Of a DNA stretch of 64,000 nucleotides, positions 50,246-61,393 are shown one piece after another. The stretch lies in contig CAZYSK010000007.1 in NCBI GenBank assembly GCA_964649415.1, positions 62,001-126,000 on the forward strand. Direction: 5' to 3'. The stretch's first letter is position 1. Each line of letters begins with the position of its first letter. A program made the translations under genes and the position numbers. The notes beneath the pieces are model-generated. The model saw only the letters and a program-made list of their open reading frames with translations. It was not told the origin of the DNA and searched no databases. This DNA is from CAZYSK01 sp964649415 (GTDB lineage: Bacteria; Chloroflexota; Anaerolineae; B4-G1).

Positions 50246-52390
50246 ATGGTCCATCAGCCAACGGCTGAGCGCGTCGCGGAGCTCCGGCGCGAGATCAGCT
50301 ATCACAACTATCGCTACTACGTGCTCAGCGATCCTCTCGTCAGCGATGCCGAGTACGACGTGCTTATGGACGAGCTACGTGCGCTGGAGGACGCGCACCC
50401 GGAATCCGTCACGCCGGACTCGCCGACCCAGCGGGTAGGGGCCGAGCCGGCCGAGGGATTCGTGAAGGTGGAGCATCCCGCCCCCATACTCAGCCTGGAC
50501 AAAGCGACTAACGGCGAGGAAATCCGCGCCTGGTGGGAGCGGGTGAGCCGGTTTCTGCCGGCCGATGCGCCTCGGCCCGCGTGGGTGGTCGAACCGAAGC
50601 TGGACGGTCTGACAGTCGTGCTGCACTACGAGGACGGCCTGTTCGTCCTGGGGGCAACACGGGGGGACGGATACGTGGGCGAGGACGTGACGACCAACCT
50701 GCGCACCGTGCGCACCCTGCCTCTGCGCGTTCCCATCGCTTCCCCTCTCGCCGCGGCGAGGGAACCTGGCGAAGATCTGCCCTTTTCCCACGTGCAGAGG
50801 GGAAAGGTGCGTGTTCCCCAGCGTCTGGTCGTGCGCGGTGAGGCGATCATGATGATCGAGGATTTCGAGGCGCTGAACCGCCGGCAGATTGAGGCCGAGG
50901 AGAAGCCGTTTGCCAATCCGCGTAACGCGACGGCGGGCAGTCTGCGCCAGCTCGACCCGCGGGTCACCGCTTCCCGTCCGATCACGCTGCTGTGCTACAG
51001 TGTCGTGGTGGCGGACTCGGAAGGGCGACACAGGGGTGGGGATAGTCCTCTGCTGTCCACCCAGTGGGAGGCGTTGGCCTACTTGAAGGAGTTGGGCTTG
51101 CCCGTCTCGGAGCACGTAGCCCGCCTCGATTCGCTGGACGGCGTGATCGCCTACTGCGAGAGTTGGATCCAGAGGCGCGACACGGTGCCCTATGAGGTGG
51201 ATGGGCTGGTGATCAAGGTGGATGACCTGGCCACACAAGCGGCGATGGGCACGGTAGGGCGAGCGCCACGCGGTGCGGTGGCGTTCAAGTTTCCCGGCCG
51301 GGAGGCGACTACCAAGGTGCAAGACATCGGCGTCAACGTGGGTCGCACTGGCGCGCTGACGCCCTATGCCGTGCTGAAGCCCGTGCAACTGGGTGGCGTC
51401 ACTATTCGTAAGGCCACCCTGCACAACTTCGAAGACCTGCAGCGAAAGGACATCCGCGTCGGCGACACGGTGCTCGTCCGGCGCGCCGGGGACGTGATTC
51501 CTTACGTGGTTGGGCCGGTGACTGCGGCGCGCGCCGGGGAGGAGACAGCCTACGAATTGCCCACGACCTGTCCCTCCTGCGGCGAGGCGGTAGTCTCAGC
51601 CGAGGACGAGGTGGCCGTCTATTGCATCAACGTGGCCTGCCCGGAGCAGCGCGTGCGACGCGTGGGGCACTTCGCCGGTGTGATGGATGTCGAGGGGTTG
51701 GGAGAGCGGACGGCCCAACTGTTGGTTGAGCGCAACCTCCTTCAGGACGCCGCCGATCTGTACTATCTTCGTCGAGAGCCCTTGCTGGAGTTGGATGGTT
51801 TCGCCGAGAAGAGCACGGACAACCTGCTGGCGGCCATCGCAGCGACGAGGGAGCGGCCGCTGGCCCAGGTCATCGGTGCATTGGGTATCCGCGGTGTGGG
51901 CTTTACCATTGCGCAGTTGCTGGCACAGCACTATCGCTCGCTAGACGAGTTGATGGCCGCCAGCCGCGAGGACTTAGAGGGCATACCCGGCCTGGGACCG
52001 CACACGGCTGGTGCCATTGTCGAGTGGTTCTCCCGATCCCGGAACCGGGAGTTCGTCGAGAAGCTGCGCCGCGCGGGTGTGAGATTGGAGCAGGAGTTCG
52101 CGGCCGCGCCGGCGGAAGGCCCGCTGACGGGTCTGACGTTCGTGATTACCGGGACGCTGCTGACTATGAGCCGTGAGGACGCAACCCGGCTCATTGAGCG
52201 GCACGGCGGCCGGGTGACCGGTAGCGTCAGCCGGAGGACGGATTACCTGCTGGTGGGTGAGGCCCCGGGGGGCACGAAATACCGGAAAGCACAGACGTTG
52301 GAGGTGCCGATGATTGACGAGGCCCGGCTGCGGGCAATGGTCTCCCCGGACGCAAGCGCCGACCAATTGAGGTTGCCAATTGATGCTTGA
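50246..52390 (+). CDS. ligA: NAD-dependent DNA ligase LigA
   Basis: This 714-residue protein has domain Ia (YRYYVLSDPLVSDAEYD), the adenylation domain with the active lysine in EPKLDGLTV (about 115-123), the OB fold, a four-Cys zinc finger (CPSCGE...CINVACPEQ), HhH repeats (LGIRGVGFTIAQLL) and a C-terminal BRCT domain (ITGTLLTMSREDATRLIERHGG). All key residues are present. Residues about 165-194 (IASPLAAAREPGEDLPFSHV onward) form an insertion of some 20 residues relative to the short loop in typical LigA, encoded by two adjacent DNA palindromes. ATG 50246 has GGGAG at eight bases. Confidence 0.96.
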   Translation: MVHQPTAERVAELRREISYHNYRYYVLSDPLVSDAEYDVLMDELRALEDAHPESVTPDSPTQRVGAEPAEGFVKVEHPAPILSLDKATNGEEIRAWWERVSRFLPADAPRPAWVVEPKLDGLTVVLHYEDGLFVLGATRGDGYVGEDVTTNLRTVRTLPLRVPIASPLAAAREPGEDLPFSHVQRGKVRVPQRLVVRGEAIMMIEDFEALNRRQIEAEEKPFANPRNATAGSLRQLDPRVTASRPITLLCYSVVVADSEGRHRGGDSPLLSTQWEALAYLKELGLPVSEHVARLDSLDGVIAYCESWIQRRDTVPYEVDGLVIKVDDLATQAAMGTVGRAPRGAVAFKFPGREATTKVQDIGVNVGRTGALTPYAVLKPVQLGGVTIRKATLHNFEDLQRKDIRVGDTVLVRRAGDVIPYVVGPVTAARAGEETAYELPTTCPSCGEAVVSAEDEVAVYCINVACPEQRVRRVGHFAGVMDVEGLGERTAQLLVERNLLQDAADLYYLRREPLLELDGFAEKSTDNLLAAIAATRERPLAQVIGALGIRGVGFTIAQLLAQHYRSLDELMAASREDLEGIPGLGPHTAGAIVEWFSRSRNREFVEKLRRAGVRLEQEFAAAPAEGPLTGLTFVITGTLLTMSREDATRLIERHGGRVTGSVSRRTDYLLVGEAPGGTKYRKAQTLEVPMIDEARLRAMVSPDASADQLRLPIDA
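50735..50818. repeat. Palindromic insertion inside ligA
   Basis: The perfect 14-bp palindrome CTCGCCGCGGCGAG (50747-50760) is flanked by TTCCCCT and GGAA. A second imperfect hairpin follows (CCTTTTCCC, loop, GGGGAAAGG at 50781-50806). Together they encode the extra loop of LigA. Confidence 0.55.
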
Positions 52391-52450
52391 GGCCGAGGGC
52401 TACGCGTTCGTAGCAAGGGCGGGAACCGACGGATCCCGACTGCTTGCGTG

Positions 52451-52490
52451 TCGGCGATATTCGACCGTTGCGGTCGATGACATCCGTGCG
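52451..52490. repeat. Family B-like palindrome upstream of rlmI
   Basis: TCGGCGATATTCGACCG, loop TTG, CGGTCGATGACATCCG. Relative to the family B core, the outermost C-G pair has become T-A on both arms, a compensatory change that keeps the stem. Confidence 0.55.
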
Positions 52491-52536
52491 TGGGTCTGCC
52501 CGCGTGCCGCAGGATGGTGTAGGGGGTGTGGGTAGG

Positions 52537-53730
52537 GTGAGTGGGACGGTGTTCCTGAAGCGCGGCCGCGCCAAGCCCGTGTCGCAGCGCCATCCCTGGA
52601 TCTTTTCCGGTGCCATCGGGCGAACCGAGGGCGAGATCACGGATGGGGATGTCGTCGATGTGTGCGACGCGGGCCGCAACTGGCTGGCGCGAGGCACGCT
52701 CAATCGCCGCTCTCAGATCACCGTACGGTTGCTGACCTGGAACCGGGATGAACTGGTGGATCGCGGCTTCTGGCGGCGGCGGCTGGAGCGGGCGCTGGCT
52801 GCCCGCCAGGCCCTGGCCGATGATCCGGCGACCTCGACCTACCGCCTCGTGCATGCTGAGTCGGACTATCTTCCGGGGTTGATCGTAGATCGCTATGGGG
52901 ACTGGCTGGTGGTGCAGTTCTTGACGCTGGCCGTTGAGCAGCGGAAGGAAGAGCTGGTTGGGCTGCTGGCGGAATTGGTGGACGACGTGCGGGGCATATA
53001 CGAGCGTTCCGATGTGGATGTGCGGGCGAAAGAGGGACTGGGACTGCACACGGGCCTGCTGTGGGGCGAGGAGCCGCCCGAGTTGGTGGAGGTGCTTGAG
53101 AACGGCCTCCGCTATGTGGTGAACGTTCGGCGGGGCCACAAGACCGGTCGATATCTGGATCAGCGAGAGAACCGGGCCCGGTTGCCGATCTTCTGCAGCG
53201 GGGCAGAAGTGCTCGACGCCTTTGCCTATGGTGGGGGGTTCGGGGTCTGTGCTGCGGCGGGCGGGGCATCGCGGGTCACGTTGGTTGAGAGCTCGGGTCC
53301 GGCGTTGGATCTGGCGCGGCGGAACTTCGCACTCAACGGTTTCGAGCATTGCCACCTTGACTACGTGGAGGGAGATGTCTTCAGCGTCGTGCGTGGCTAT
53401 CGTGCGCAAGGCCGCCTGTTCGACGTAGTCGTGCTTGACCCGCCCAAGTTCGCCCACAGCGCCCGCGAGGTGGAGCGGGCAACGCGTGCGTACAAGGATG
53501 TCAACCTGTTGGCCTTTCAGCTACTTCGTCCGGGTGGGGTGTTGTTCACTTGCTCGTGCTCAGGCGCGGTGTCTGCCGATCTGTTCCAGAAGGTCGTCTT
53601 CGGCGCGGCGGTGGATGCAGGGCGGGATGCACAGATCATCGGCTCGCTGTCGCAAGGAGCCGATCATCCGGTGGCACTGACCTTTCCCGAGGGGGCTTAT
53701 CTCAAGGGATTGGTCTGTCGAGTTCTGTAG
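52537..53730 (+). CDS. rlmI: 23S rRNA (cytosine-C5)-methyltransferase RlmI-like
   Basis: This protein has 397 residues from GTG 52537. The N-terminal PUA domain (LKRGRAKPVSQRHPWIFSGAIGR, GDVVDVCDAGRNWLARGTLN), the middle EEHD domain (ESDYLPGLIVDRYGDWLVVQ) and the Rossmann methyltransferase domain (VLDAFAYGGGFGVCAAAGGA; catalytic VVVLDPPKFAHS; FTCSCSG with the nucleophile Cys) are all complete. It matches RlmI, which makes m5C1962 in 23S rRNA. The start is uncertain among nearby GTG codons; the ATG at 52444 lies in repeat DNA. Confidence 0.9.
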   Translation: MSGTVFLKRGRAKPVSQRHPWIFSGAIGRTEGEITDGDVVDVCDAGRNWLARGTLNRRSQITVRLLTWNRDELVDRGFWRRRLERALAARQALADDPATSTYRLVHAESDYLPGLIVDRYGDWLVVQFLTLAVEQRKEELVGLLAELVDDVRGIYERSDVDVRAKEGLGLHTGLLWGEEPPELVEVLENGLRYVVNVRRGHKTGRYLDQRENRARLPIFCSGAEVLDAFAYGGGFGVCAAAGGASRVTLVESSGPALDLARRNFALNGFEHCHLDYVEGDVFSVVRGYRAQGRLFDVVVLDPPKFAHSAREVERATRAYKDVNLLAFQLLRPGGVLFTCSCSGAVSADLFQKVVFGAAVDAGRDAQIIGSLSQGADHPVALTFPEGAYLKGLVCRVL

Positions 53731-53765
53731 ATGGGAGTTCCTATCGTGGCTATGGAGGCTCTACA

Positions 53766-54749
53766 GTGTGGCTCAGTCTAGCAGCGTATACGCCTTTCCT
53801 GGTCATCGCGCTGATCGCTCAGTGGAGCGATCGGGATCGGGGTATACGTTGGATGACCTATGGCTTGTTCATCGTATTCGACGCGTTGACGGCGTTGGGA
53901 GGCCTGCTGGCCTTGCTGCTCGGCCAGAGCCGCGAGCTGCAACGCTTGCTGATGGTGCAATATCCAGGCCTGGCATCTCTGCGGTGGAATGACTTCGGGC
54001 TGATCGTCCTTGGAACGACGGCACTGGCCCCGGTGTTTCTGCTCCGGTTTGTGCGGGGTTTCATAGCTCGTCTGATTCCGATTGACCCCGACTCAGGCAT
54101 ACATGCCGTGGCGTTGGCGCTAGCGGGCCTGGGCATAGGGCTCAATTTCGCTCAGCTGCCGTTGATCGGTGGCCTGGACACGCTGGCTGAGAGTACCTTC
54201 CAGGTCGCGTTTGTGGACTTGCTTGTGTCGAATCTGCCGATCGGGCTGTTCGCCTTCGTCGGCGTGGGTTTTCTCATCCGGCGCGCACCGCGTGAGACCT
54301 GGGAACGTCTGGGTCTGGAGCGTGTGACCTGGAGGCATCTCGGGCTGGTCGTCGGTCTGACGTTGGCTATCCTGGTGTTCTACTATGGGGTGGATTGGCT
54401 GTGGGAGGTGGTGGACCCGGAGAACCACGAGATGATGGAGGCGCTGGGCGAGGTGCTCTACGGCGGTGTGATGAGCACGTGGCAGGCGCTGGTGATGAGC
54501 CTGGCGGCCGGCGTGACGGAGGAACTGCTGTTCAGAGGGGCATTGCAGCCCCGCTTTGGCCTGCTGCTGACGGCTGTTCTCTTCGCTGCCGTGCACGTGC
54601 AGTATGGGCTCACGCCGGCGACGCTTGAGGTCTTTGGCGCAGCGCTTGTCCTGGGTTGGCTGCGCCAGCGGACCAACACGGGTGCTTGCATTCTCCTGCA
54701 CGTGCTGTATGATATCGCTGGCCTGCTTGCCTTTCCGCTGCTACCCTGA
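53766..54749 (+). CDS. CPBP family intramembrane metalloprotease (CAAX protease-like)
   Basis: This 327-residue protein has about eight helices. The catalytic motifs are TEELLFRGALQPRFG (EExxxR, about 254-268), AVHVQYG (about 277-283) and TGACILLHVLYD (histidine, about 306-317), as in CPBP/Rce1 proteases. GTG 53766 has GGAGG at seven bases; the longer frame overlaps rlmI. Such proteins process prenylated or bacteriocin-like peptides or give immunity to them; the target is unknown. Confidence 0.88.
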   Translation: MWLSLAAYTPFLVIALIAQWSDRDRGIRWMTYGLFIVFDALTALGGLLALLLGQSRELQRLLMVQYPGLASLRWNDFGLIVLGTTALAPVFLLRFVRGFIARLIPIDPDSGIHAVALALAGLGIGLNFAQLPLIGGLDTLAESTFQVAFVDLLVSNLPIGLFAFVGVGFLIRRAPRETWERLGLERVTWRHLGLVVGLTLAILVFYYGVDWLWEVVDPENHEMMEALGEVLYGGVMSTWQALVMSLAAGVTEELLFRGALQPRFGLLLTAVLFAAVHVQYGLTPATLEVFGAALVLGWLRQRTNTGACILLHVLYDIAGLLAFPLLP

Positions 54750-54853
54750 TCTTGAGCTTGCACAGGAGCTGGGGAACCAGGTGTTTCGTTGTTGACGAGG
54801 ACGGCAAGCCGGAATTGTCCGTTGATCGGCCCCAGCGGGTCGTCTGAGGCTGT

Positions 54854-54881
54854 TTGCATTTGCGCCACCTACGAGTATAAT
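54854..54881 (+). promoter_or_regulatory. Promoter for secA
   Basis: TTGCAT, a 16-base spacer and TATAAT (54876-54881), about 78 bases before the secA ATG. Confidence 0.6.
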
Positions 54882-54958
54882 GAAGCGCATACTGAACCGG
54901 ACGCGCGATCAATGTCCGCTGCGTCCGTCATTATTGTCTAGGACATGGGATTGGATTG

Positions 54959-58165
<3,207 letters not shown>

Positions 58166-58293
58166 GGACGATCTCGTCTGCAGCACGGCCAAGCCGGTGC
58201 TGCTGGCCCGTCTCAGTCGTCTGGCTGATAGCGGCGGCGCCAGGTCGTGTGTTAGGTGCTGGCTGGAGGAGTGCTCATTGAAGGAGATTGCTC

Positions 58294-58674
58294 ATGGAGG
58301 AAATGGAACTTGACCTGACCGGTCGCCTGATGGCGGATATGGACCCGCAATTGCTTGAGTTTTTGCAGACGAAAGTCAACTCTTTCGTGAAATGGGACTT
58401 AGTCCGCTTCTTCCACGACAACCCCCACACCACGGACACCGCTGAGAACATTGCCCGTTATGCCGGTCGCAGTGTCGAGACAATTCGCCTCGAATTGTCC
58501 GAGCTGGCACAGGATGGGGTGCTGGAGGAGAGTCAACTGGACGATATGACGGTCTACTCGCTTGCCCCAGACGAGCAGACTCGGGAGCTACTCGCGCAGT
58601 TTGTGAAGGCTTCCGATGATCGGCAATTCCGGGTCAAGGCGATTTATCACATCATCCGGGGCACGCGACGCTAA
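58294..58674 (+). CDS. Winged-helix DNA-binding protein, first gene of the KaiC-like cassette
   Basis: This 126-residue protein has an N-terminal helix (DPQLLEFLQTKVNSFVKWDLVRFFHDNP), then a winged helix-turn-helix (TTDTAENIARYAGRSVETIRLELSELAQDGVLEE). MTVYSLAPDEQTRELLAQFV corresponds to the wing and a terminal helix. It resembles MarR/ArsR-like sensors of archaeal type. GGAG lies seven bases before ATG 58294. The KaiC-like gene starts 52 bases after its stop, so it is probably the regulator or DNA tether of the cassette. Confidence 0.72.
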   Translation: MEEMELDLTGRLMADMDPQLLEFLQTKVNSFVKWDLVRFFHDNPHTTDTAENIARYAGRSVETIRLELSELAQDGVLEESQLDDMTVYSLAPDEQTRELLAQFVKASDDRQFRVKAIYHIIRGTRR

Positions 58675-58726
58675 GTGGCCGCTTGAGTGTGGAACGTTTG
58701 AGCGGCTAACGTTTAAGGAGGAGCTC

Positions 58727-59488
58727 ATGGAACGGGTGAAGTCGGGCATCCCGGGCCTTGATGAGATGCTGTTGGGCGGGTTCCTATCTCAGACGGCCAA
58801 TTTGATCGAGGGCGCACCAGGTACAGGCAAGACGACGTTGGGCATGCAGTTCATTTACCACGGCATTGTTGCCTGTGGGGAGCCTGGTCTTATATTGACT
58901 TTCGAGGAGTTTCCACAGCAGTACTACAGCAGCGCGGCCAGCTTTGGCTGGGACTTCCGGCAGATGGAGAAGGAGGGCAAACTGCGTGTGGTGATGACCA
59001 GCCCGGAGGTCACCAAGGCCGACCTGGAGCAGGTCGGCGGGCGGATTGAGAGATTGGTGCAGGAGATCGGTGCGAAGCGGGTGCTTGTAGACAGCTTGTC
59101 ACATTTCGAGCGTCTTAGCGAGGACCCCACTCACCTTCGGTCTATCGTCTATGGGTTCGTCAATGCCCTGAAGCGCGAGGGATTAACCTCCGTGTTGACG
59201 CGGGAGAGTACCGCGTTGCTGGGCGGAAGCGAGGGCATGGGGGACGCCCTTGGTTTCCTGGTCGATTCCTACCTCCTCCTGCGCTACGTTGAGATCGAGA
59301 GTGCCATCCGCAAGGCGCTGCTGGTCCTCAAGATGCGGGGCAGCAATCACGATAAGGGGATTCGCCAGTTCGCGATCACCTCTCGTGGTGTCGAGGTCCG
59401 TGCGCCGTTTGAGGGACAGGAGGGAATCATGAGCGGCAGCCCTCGACGGATGGTGGACTCGTTTGTACAGGCATTCGTGCGGCGGTAG
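58727..59488 (+). CDS. KaiC/RAD55-like RecA-superfamily ATPase
   Basis: This 253-residue, single-domain protein begins RVKSGIPGLDEMLLGGF, the KaiC/RadA-type opening. It has Walker A EGAPGTGKTT (about 28-37), the paired glutamates FEEFP, Walker B VLVDSLSHF and the C-terminal LKMRGSNHDKGIRQFAITSRGVEV typical of KaiC-like proteins. One domain, not two, and no clock partners, so it is not a circadian KaiC; related proteins act in signalling in archaea and bacteria. It is preceded by AAGGAGGAGCTC, an ideal ribosome site, and followed by two membrane proteins. Confidence 0.9.
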   Translation: MERVKSGIPGLDEMLLGGFLSQTANLIEGAPGTGKTTLGMQFIYHGIVACGEPGLILTFEEFPQQYYSSAASFGWDFRQMEKEGKLRVVMTSPEVTKADLEQVGGRIERLVQEIGAKRVLVDSLSHFERLSEDPTHLRSIVYGFVNALKREGLTSVLTRESTALLGGSEGMGDALGFLVDSYLLLRYVEIESAIRKALLVLKMRGSNHDKGIRQFAITSRGVEVRAPFEGQEGIMSGSPRRMVDSFVQAFVRR

Positions 59489-59502
59489 GGGGAGGCTGCT
59501 AT

Positions 59503-59796
59503 ATGCAAATCGCCGAGGCAGTGTTGATCGTGTATTCGCTCGCTGCCACCGGGATGCTTCTCGTGTTTCTGTGGCGCGTTGCGTTCTTCTACGAGAAGAC
59601 ATCTGGCCAGCATGTGGGCTATCATATCCTTGTTCTGCCAGCACTGCTGCTGGCGGCGGGTATGGTGTGGTATATCGTCCGCGACGTAGCGTTCATTGGA
59701 CAGTCTATCGCTGATATCCTGCTGTGTGGTGGTGGTGCTTTTGTCCTTGCGTTTGGGTTCCGTCTGCAGGACTTGATGACTGGAGAGCGCGGATGA
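59503..59796 (+). CDS. Small membrane protein A of the KaiC-like cassette
   Basis: This 97-residue protein has three helices (about 4-24, 41-58 and 65-84) and a short basic loop (WRVAFFYEKTSGQ). It starts 14 bases after the KaiC-like stop, with GGGGAGG upstream, and its stop overlaps the next start (ATGA). No known motif. Together with the next gene it may form a membrane receptor for the ATPase. Confidence 0.72.
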   Translation: MQIAEAVLIVYSLAATGMLLVFLWRVAFFYEKTSGQHVGYHILVLPALLLAAGMVWYIVRDVAFIGQSIADILLCGGGAFVLAFGFRLQDLMTGERG

Positions 59797-60131
59797 TCGT
59801 CATCACGACCCCGCTGGGAGCTGTAGGATTGCTTGCGCTCGTTTACCTGGGCGTTCTTTTCGCCAGCTTCAGCCGCCGGTTGGGCGCGGTAACCAAGTTG
59901 GCGAGTCGCCACCGCTGGTTTGCGCTGGCTAACTGCCTGATCGCCGTGGCCGCGGTGAGCCAGATCGTGCGAGGTATTGCTGCTCTGTCCCCTGAGCTTG
60001 CGTGCCCTTTCCTGCTAGAATCCTGGTTCGCCCTCGTGAGTTTCCACATTCCCCTGGCCTTAGGCTTGACCGTTGATCTTGTGCTGGTCTGGTACTACTG
60101 GGGATGGATTCTGACGGAGAAGGTTGAGTGA
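59793..60131 (+). CDS. Small membrane protein B of the KaiC-like cassette
   Basis: This 112-residue protein has three hydrophobic segments (about 8-27, 42-60 and 78-105) with a basic loop (SRRLGAVTKLASRHR) between the first two. ATG 59793 overlaps the previous stop and has GGAGAG upstream. No family is recognised. It is similar in size and topology to protein A, perhaps an old duplication. Confidence 0.7.
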   Translation: MIVITTPLGAVGLLALVYLGVLFASFSRRLGAVTKLASRHRWFALANCLIAVAAVSQIVRGIAALSPELACPFLLESWFALVSFHIPLALGLTVDLVLVWYYWGWILTEKVE

Positions 60132-60258
60132 GTCATCCATCGCGCGGCGATGGATTGCTGGGGTCTCTTGGGAGGGGCTTGTGTGCATTCCCCACGTCTT
60201 GACCGTGCCAATGCTTTCGTACAGTCCCCCAGTTTCCTAAGAGGCGGTGTCACAGGGT

Positions 60259-61338
60259 ATGGCAGAGTTGATGGCGCACGGCGGTGGAGAATCTCTGGGC
60301 TCGGCGGCGGGCCTGCGCACCCAGCTACACGCGCTGCCGAAGGTGGATCTTCACCGCCACCTTGAGGGTTCTCTCCGGCTCCAGACCCTGGCCGAAATCG
60401 CCCAGGAACACGGGATCGATTTACCCAGCTACGATATCGAGACCCTGCGCCCGTTCGTCACCGTGACGAATGATAGACCGGACTTCCATCGCTTCCTCGA
60501 AAAGTTTCGTCTGCTGCGGCGTTTCTATCCTACTCAGGCGGCCGTGGAACGCCTGGCGTATGAGGCGGTGGCCGATGCGGCCGCCGACAGCGTCAAGTAT
60601 CTGGAGTTGCGCTTCAATCCTGTCGCCCTGGCCCGAGAGCAAGGGTTTTCCCTCGACCAGGTAGTTACCTGGGTGTGCAGCGCAGTCGCCAGGTCTGACG
60701 CGGACCACGGTGTGTGCACCCGACTGATCCTTCAGATAGGCCGTGACGAGAGTGTGGATACGGCTGCGGAGATCACCGAAATCGGGTTGGCTCACAAGGA
60801 CATGGGCGTCGTCGCCCTGGATCTGGCTGGCGACGAAGCTGGTTATCCGGCCAGGCGCTTTGCCAGGGTCTTCCGAAAGGGGCGACGGGACGGACTGGGC
60901 ATCACCGTGCACGCCGGGGAGGCAGGCGGGCCGGAAAACGTGTGGGAGGCGATCGAATTGCTGGGGGCTCAGCGTATCGGGCACGGGGTACGCTCGATTG
61001 AGAACTCGGACGTGGTCCAATTGGTCCGGGAGCGCGAGGTGACCCTGGAGGTGTGTCCGACCAGCAATGTGCAGACTGCTGTCGTCCGGCGTTTCTGGCA
61101 GCATCCCTTGCCTGATTTGTTGGCCTTGAACTTGCGTGTGACGATCAACACCGATGACCCCAGCATCAGCGATACGACCCTGACCGACGAGTACATGACC
61201 GCCATGCTGGCGATGGGGGTGACGTTGGAGCAGATCAAGCGCACGATCATCGCGGGCGTCGAGGGTTCGTTTCAGCCCCCGGACGAGCGGAGTCGCCTGT
61301 TGGAGTGGTTTCGCAAGGAGTTGGGGCTGGATGGTTGA
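60259..61338 (+). CDS. add: Adenosine deaminase
   Basis: This 359-residue protein has the deaminase metal ligands: KVDLHRHLEGS (HxH), TVHAGEAGGPENVWEAI (the His and catalytic Glu), RIGHG, and INTDDPSIS (Asp pair). The TSNVQT segment is as in adenosine deaminase proper. It converts adenosine to inosine in purine salvage. The start is a choice between ATG 60259 and GTG 60247. The argS gene begins 55 bases after its stop. Confidence 0.94.
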   Translation: MAELMAHGGGESLGSAAGLRTQLHALPKVDLHRHLEGSLRLQTLAEIAQEHGIDLPSYDIETLRPFVTVTNDRPDFHRFLEKFRLLRRFYPTQAAVERLAYEAVADAAADSVKYLELRFNPVALAREQGFSLDQVVTWVCSAVARSDADHGVCTRLILQIGRDESVDTAAEITEIGLAHKDMGVVALDLAGDEAGYPARRFARVFRKGRRDGLGITVHAGEAGGPENVWEAIELLGAQRIGHGVRSIENSDVVQLVREREVTLEVCPTSNVQTAVVRRFWQHPLPDLLALNLRVTINTDDPSISDTTLTDEYMTAMLAMGVTLEQIKRTIIAGVEGSFQPPDERSRLLEWFRKELGLDG

Positions 61339-61393
61339 CGGAATAGGTGCAGGGCCTCACCTAGAGGACCAGTCGTTTCATAGTAGGAGGGCG

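Noticed and set aside
58727..59488. Circadian clock KaiC
   Set aside because: Only one RecA domain is present and there is no KaiA or KaiB, so this is a KaiC-like signalling ATPase.
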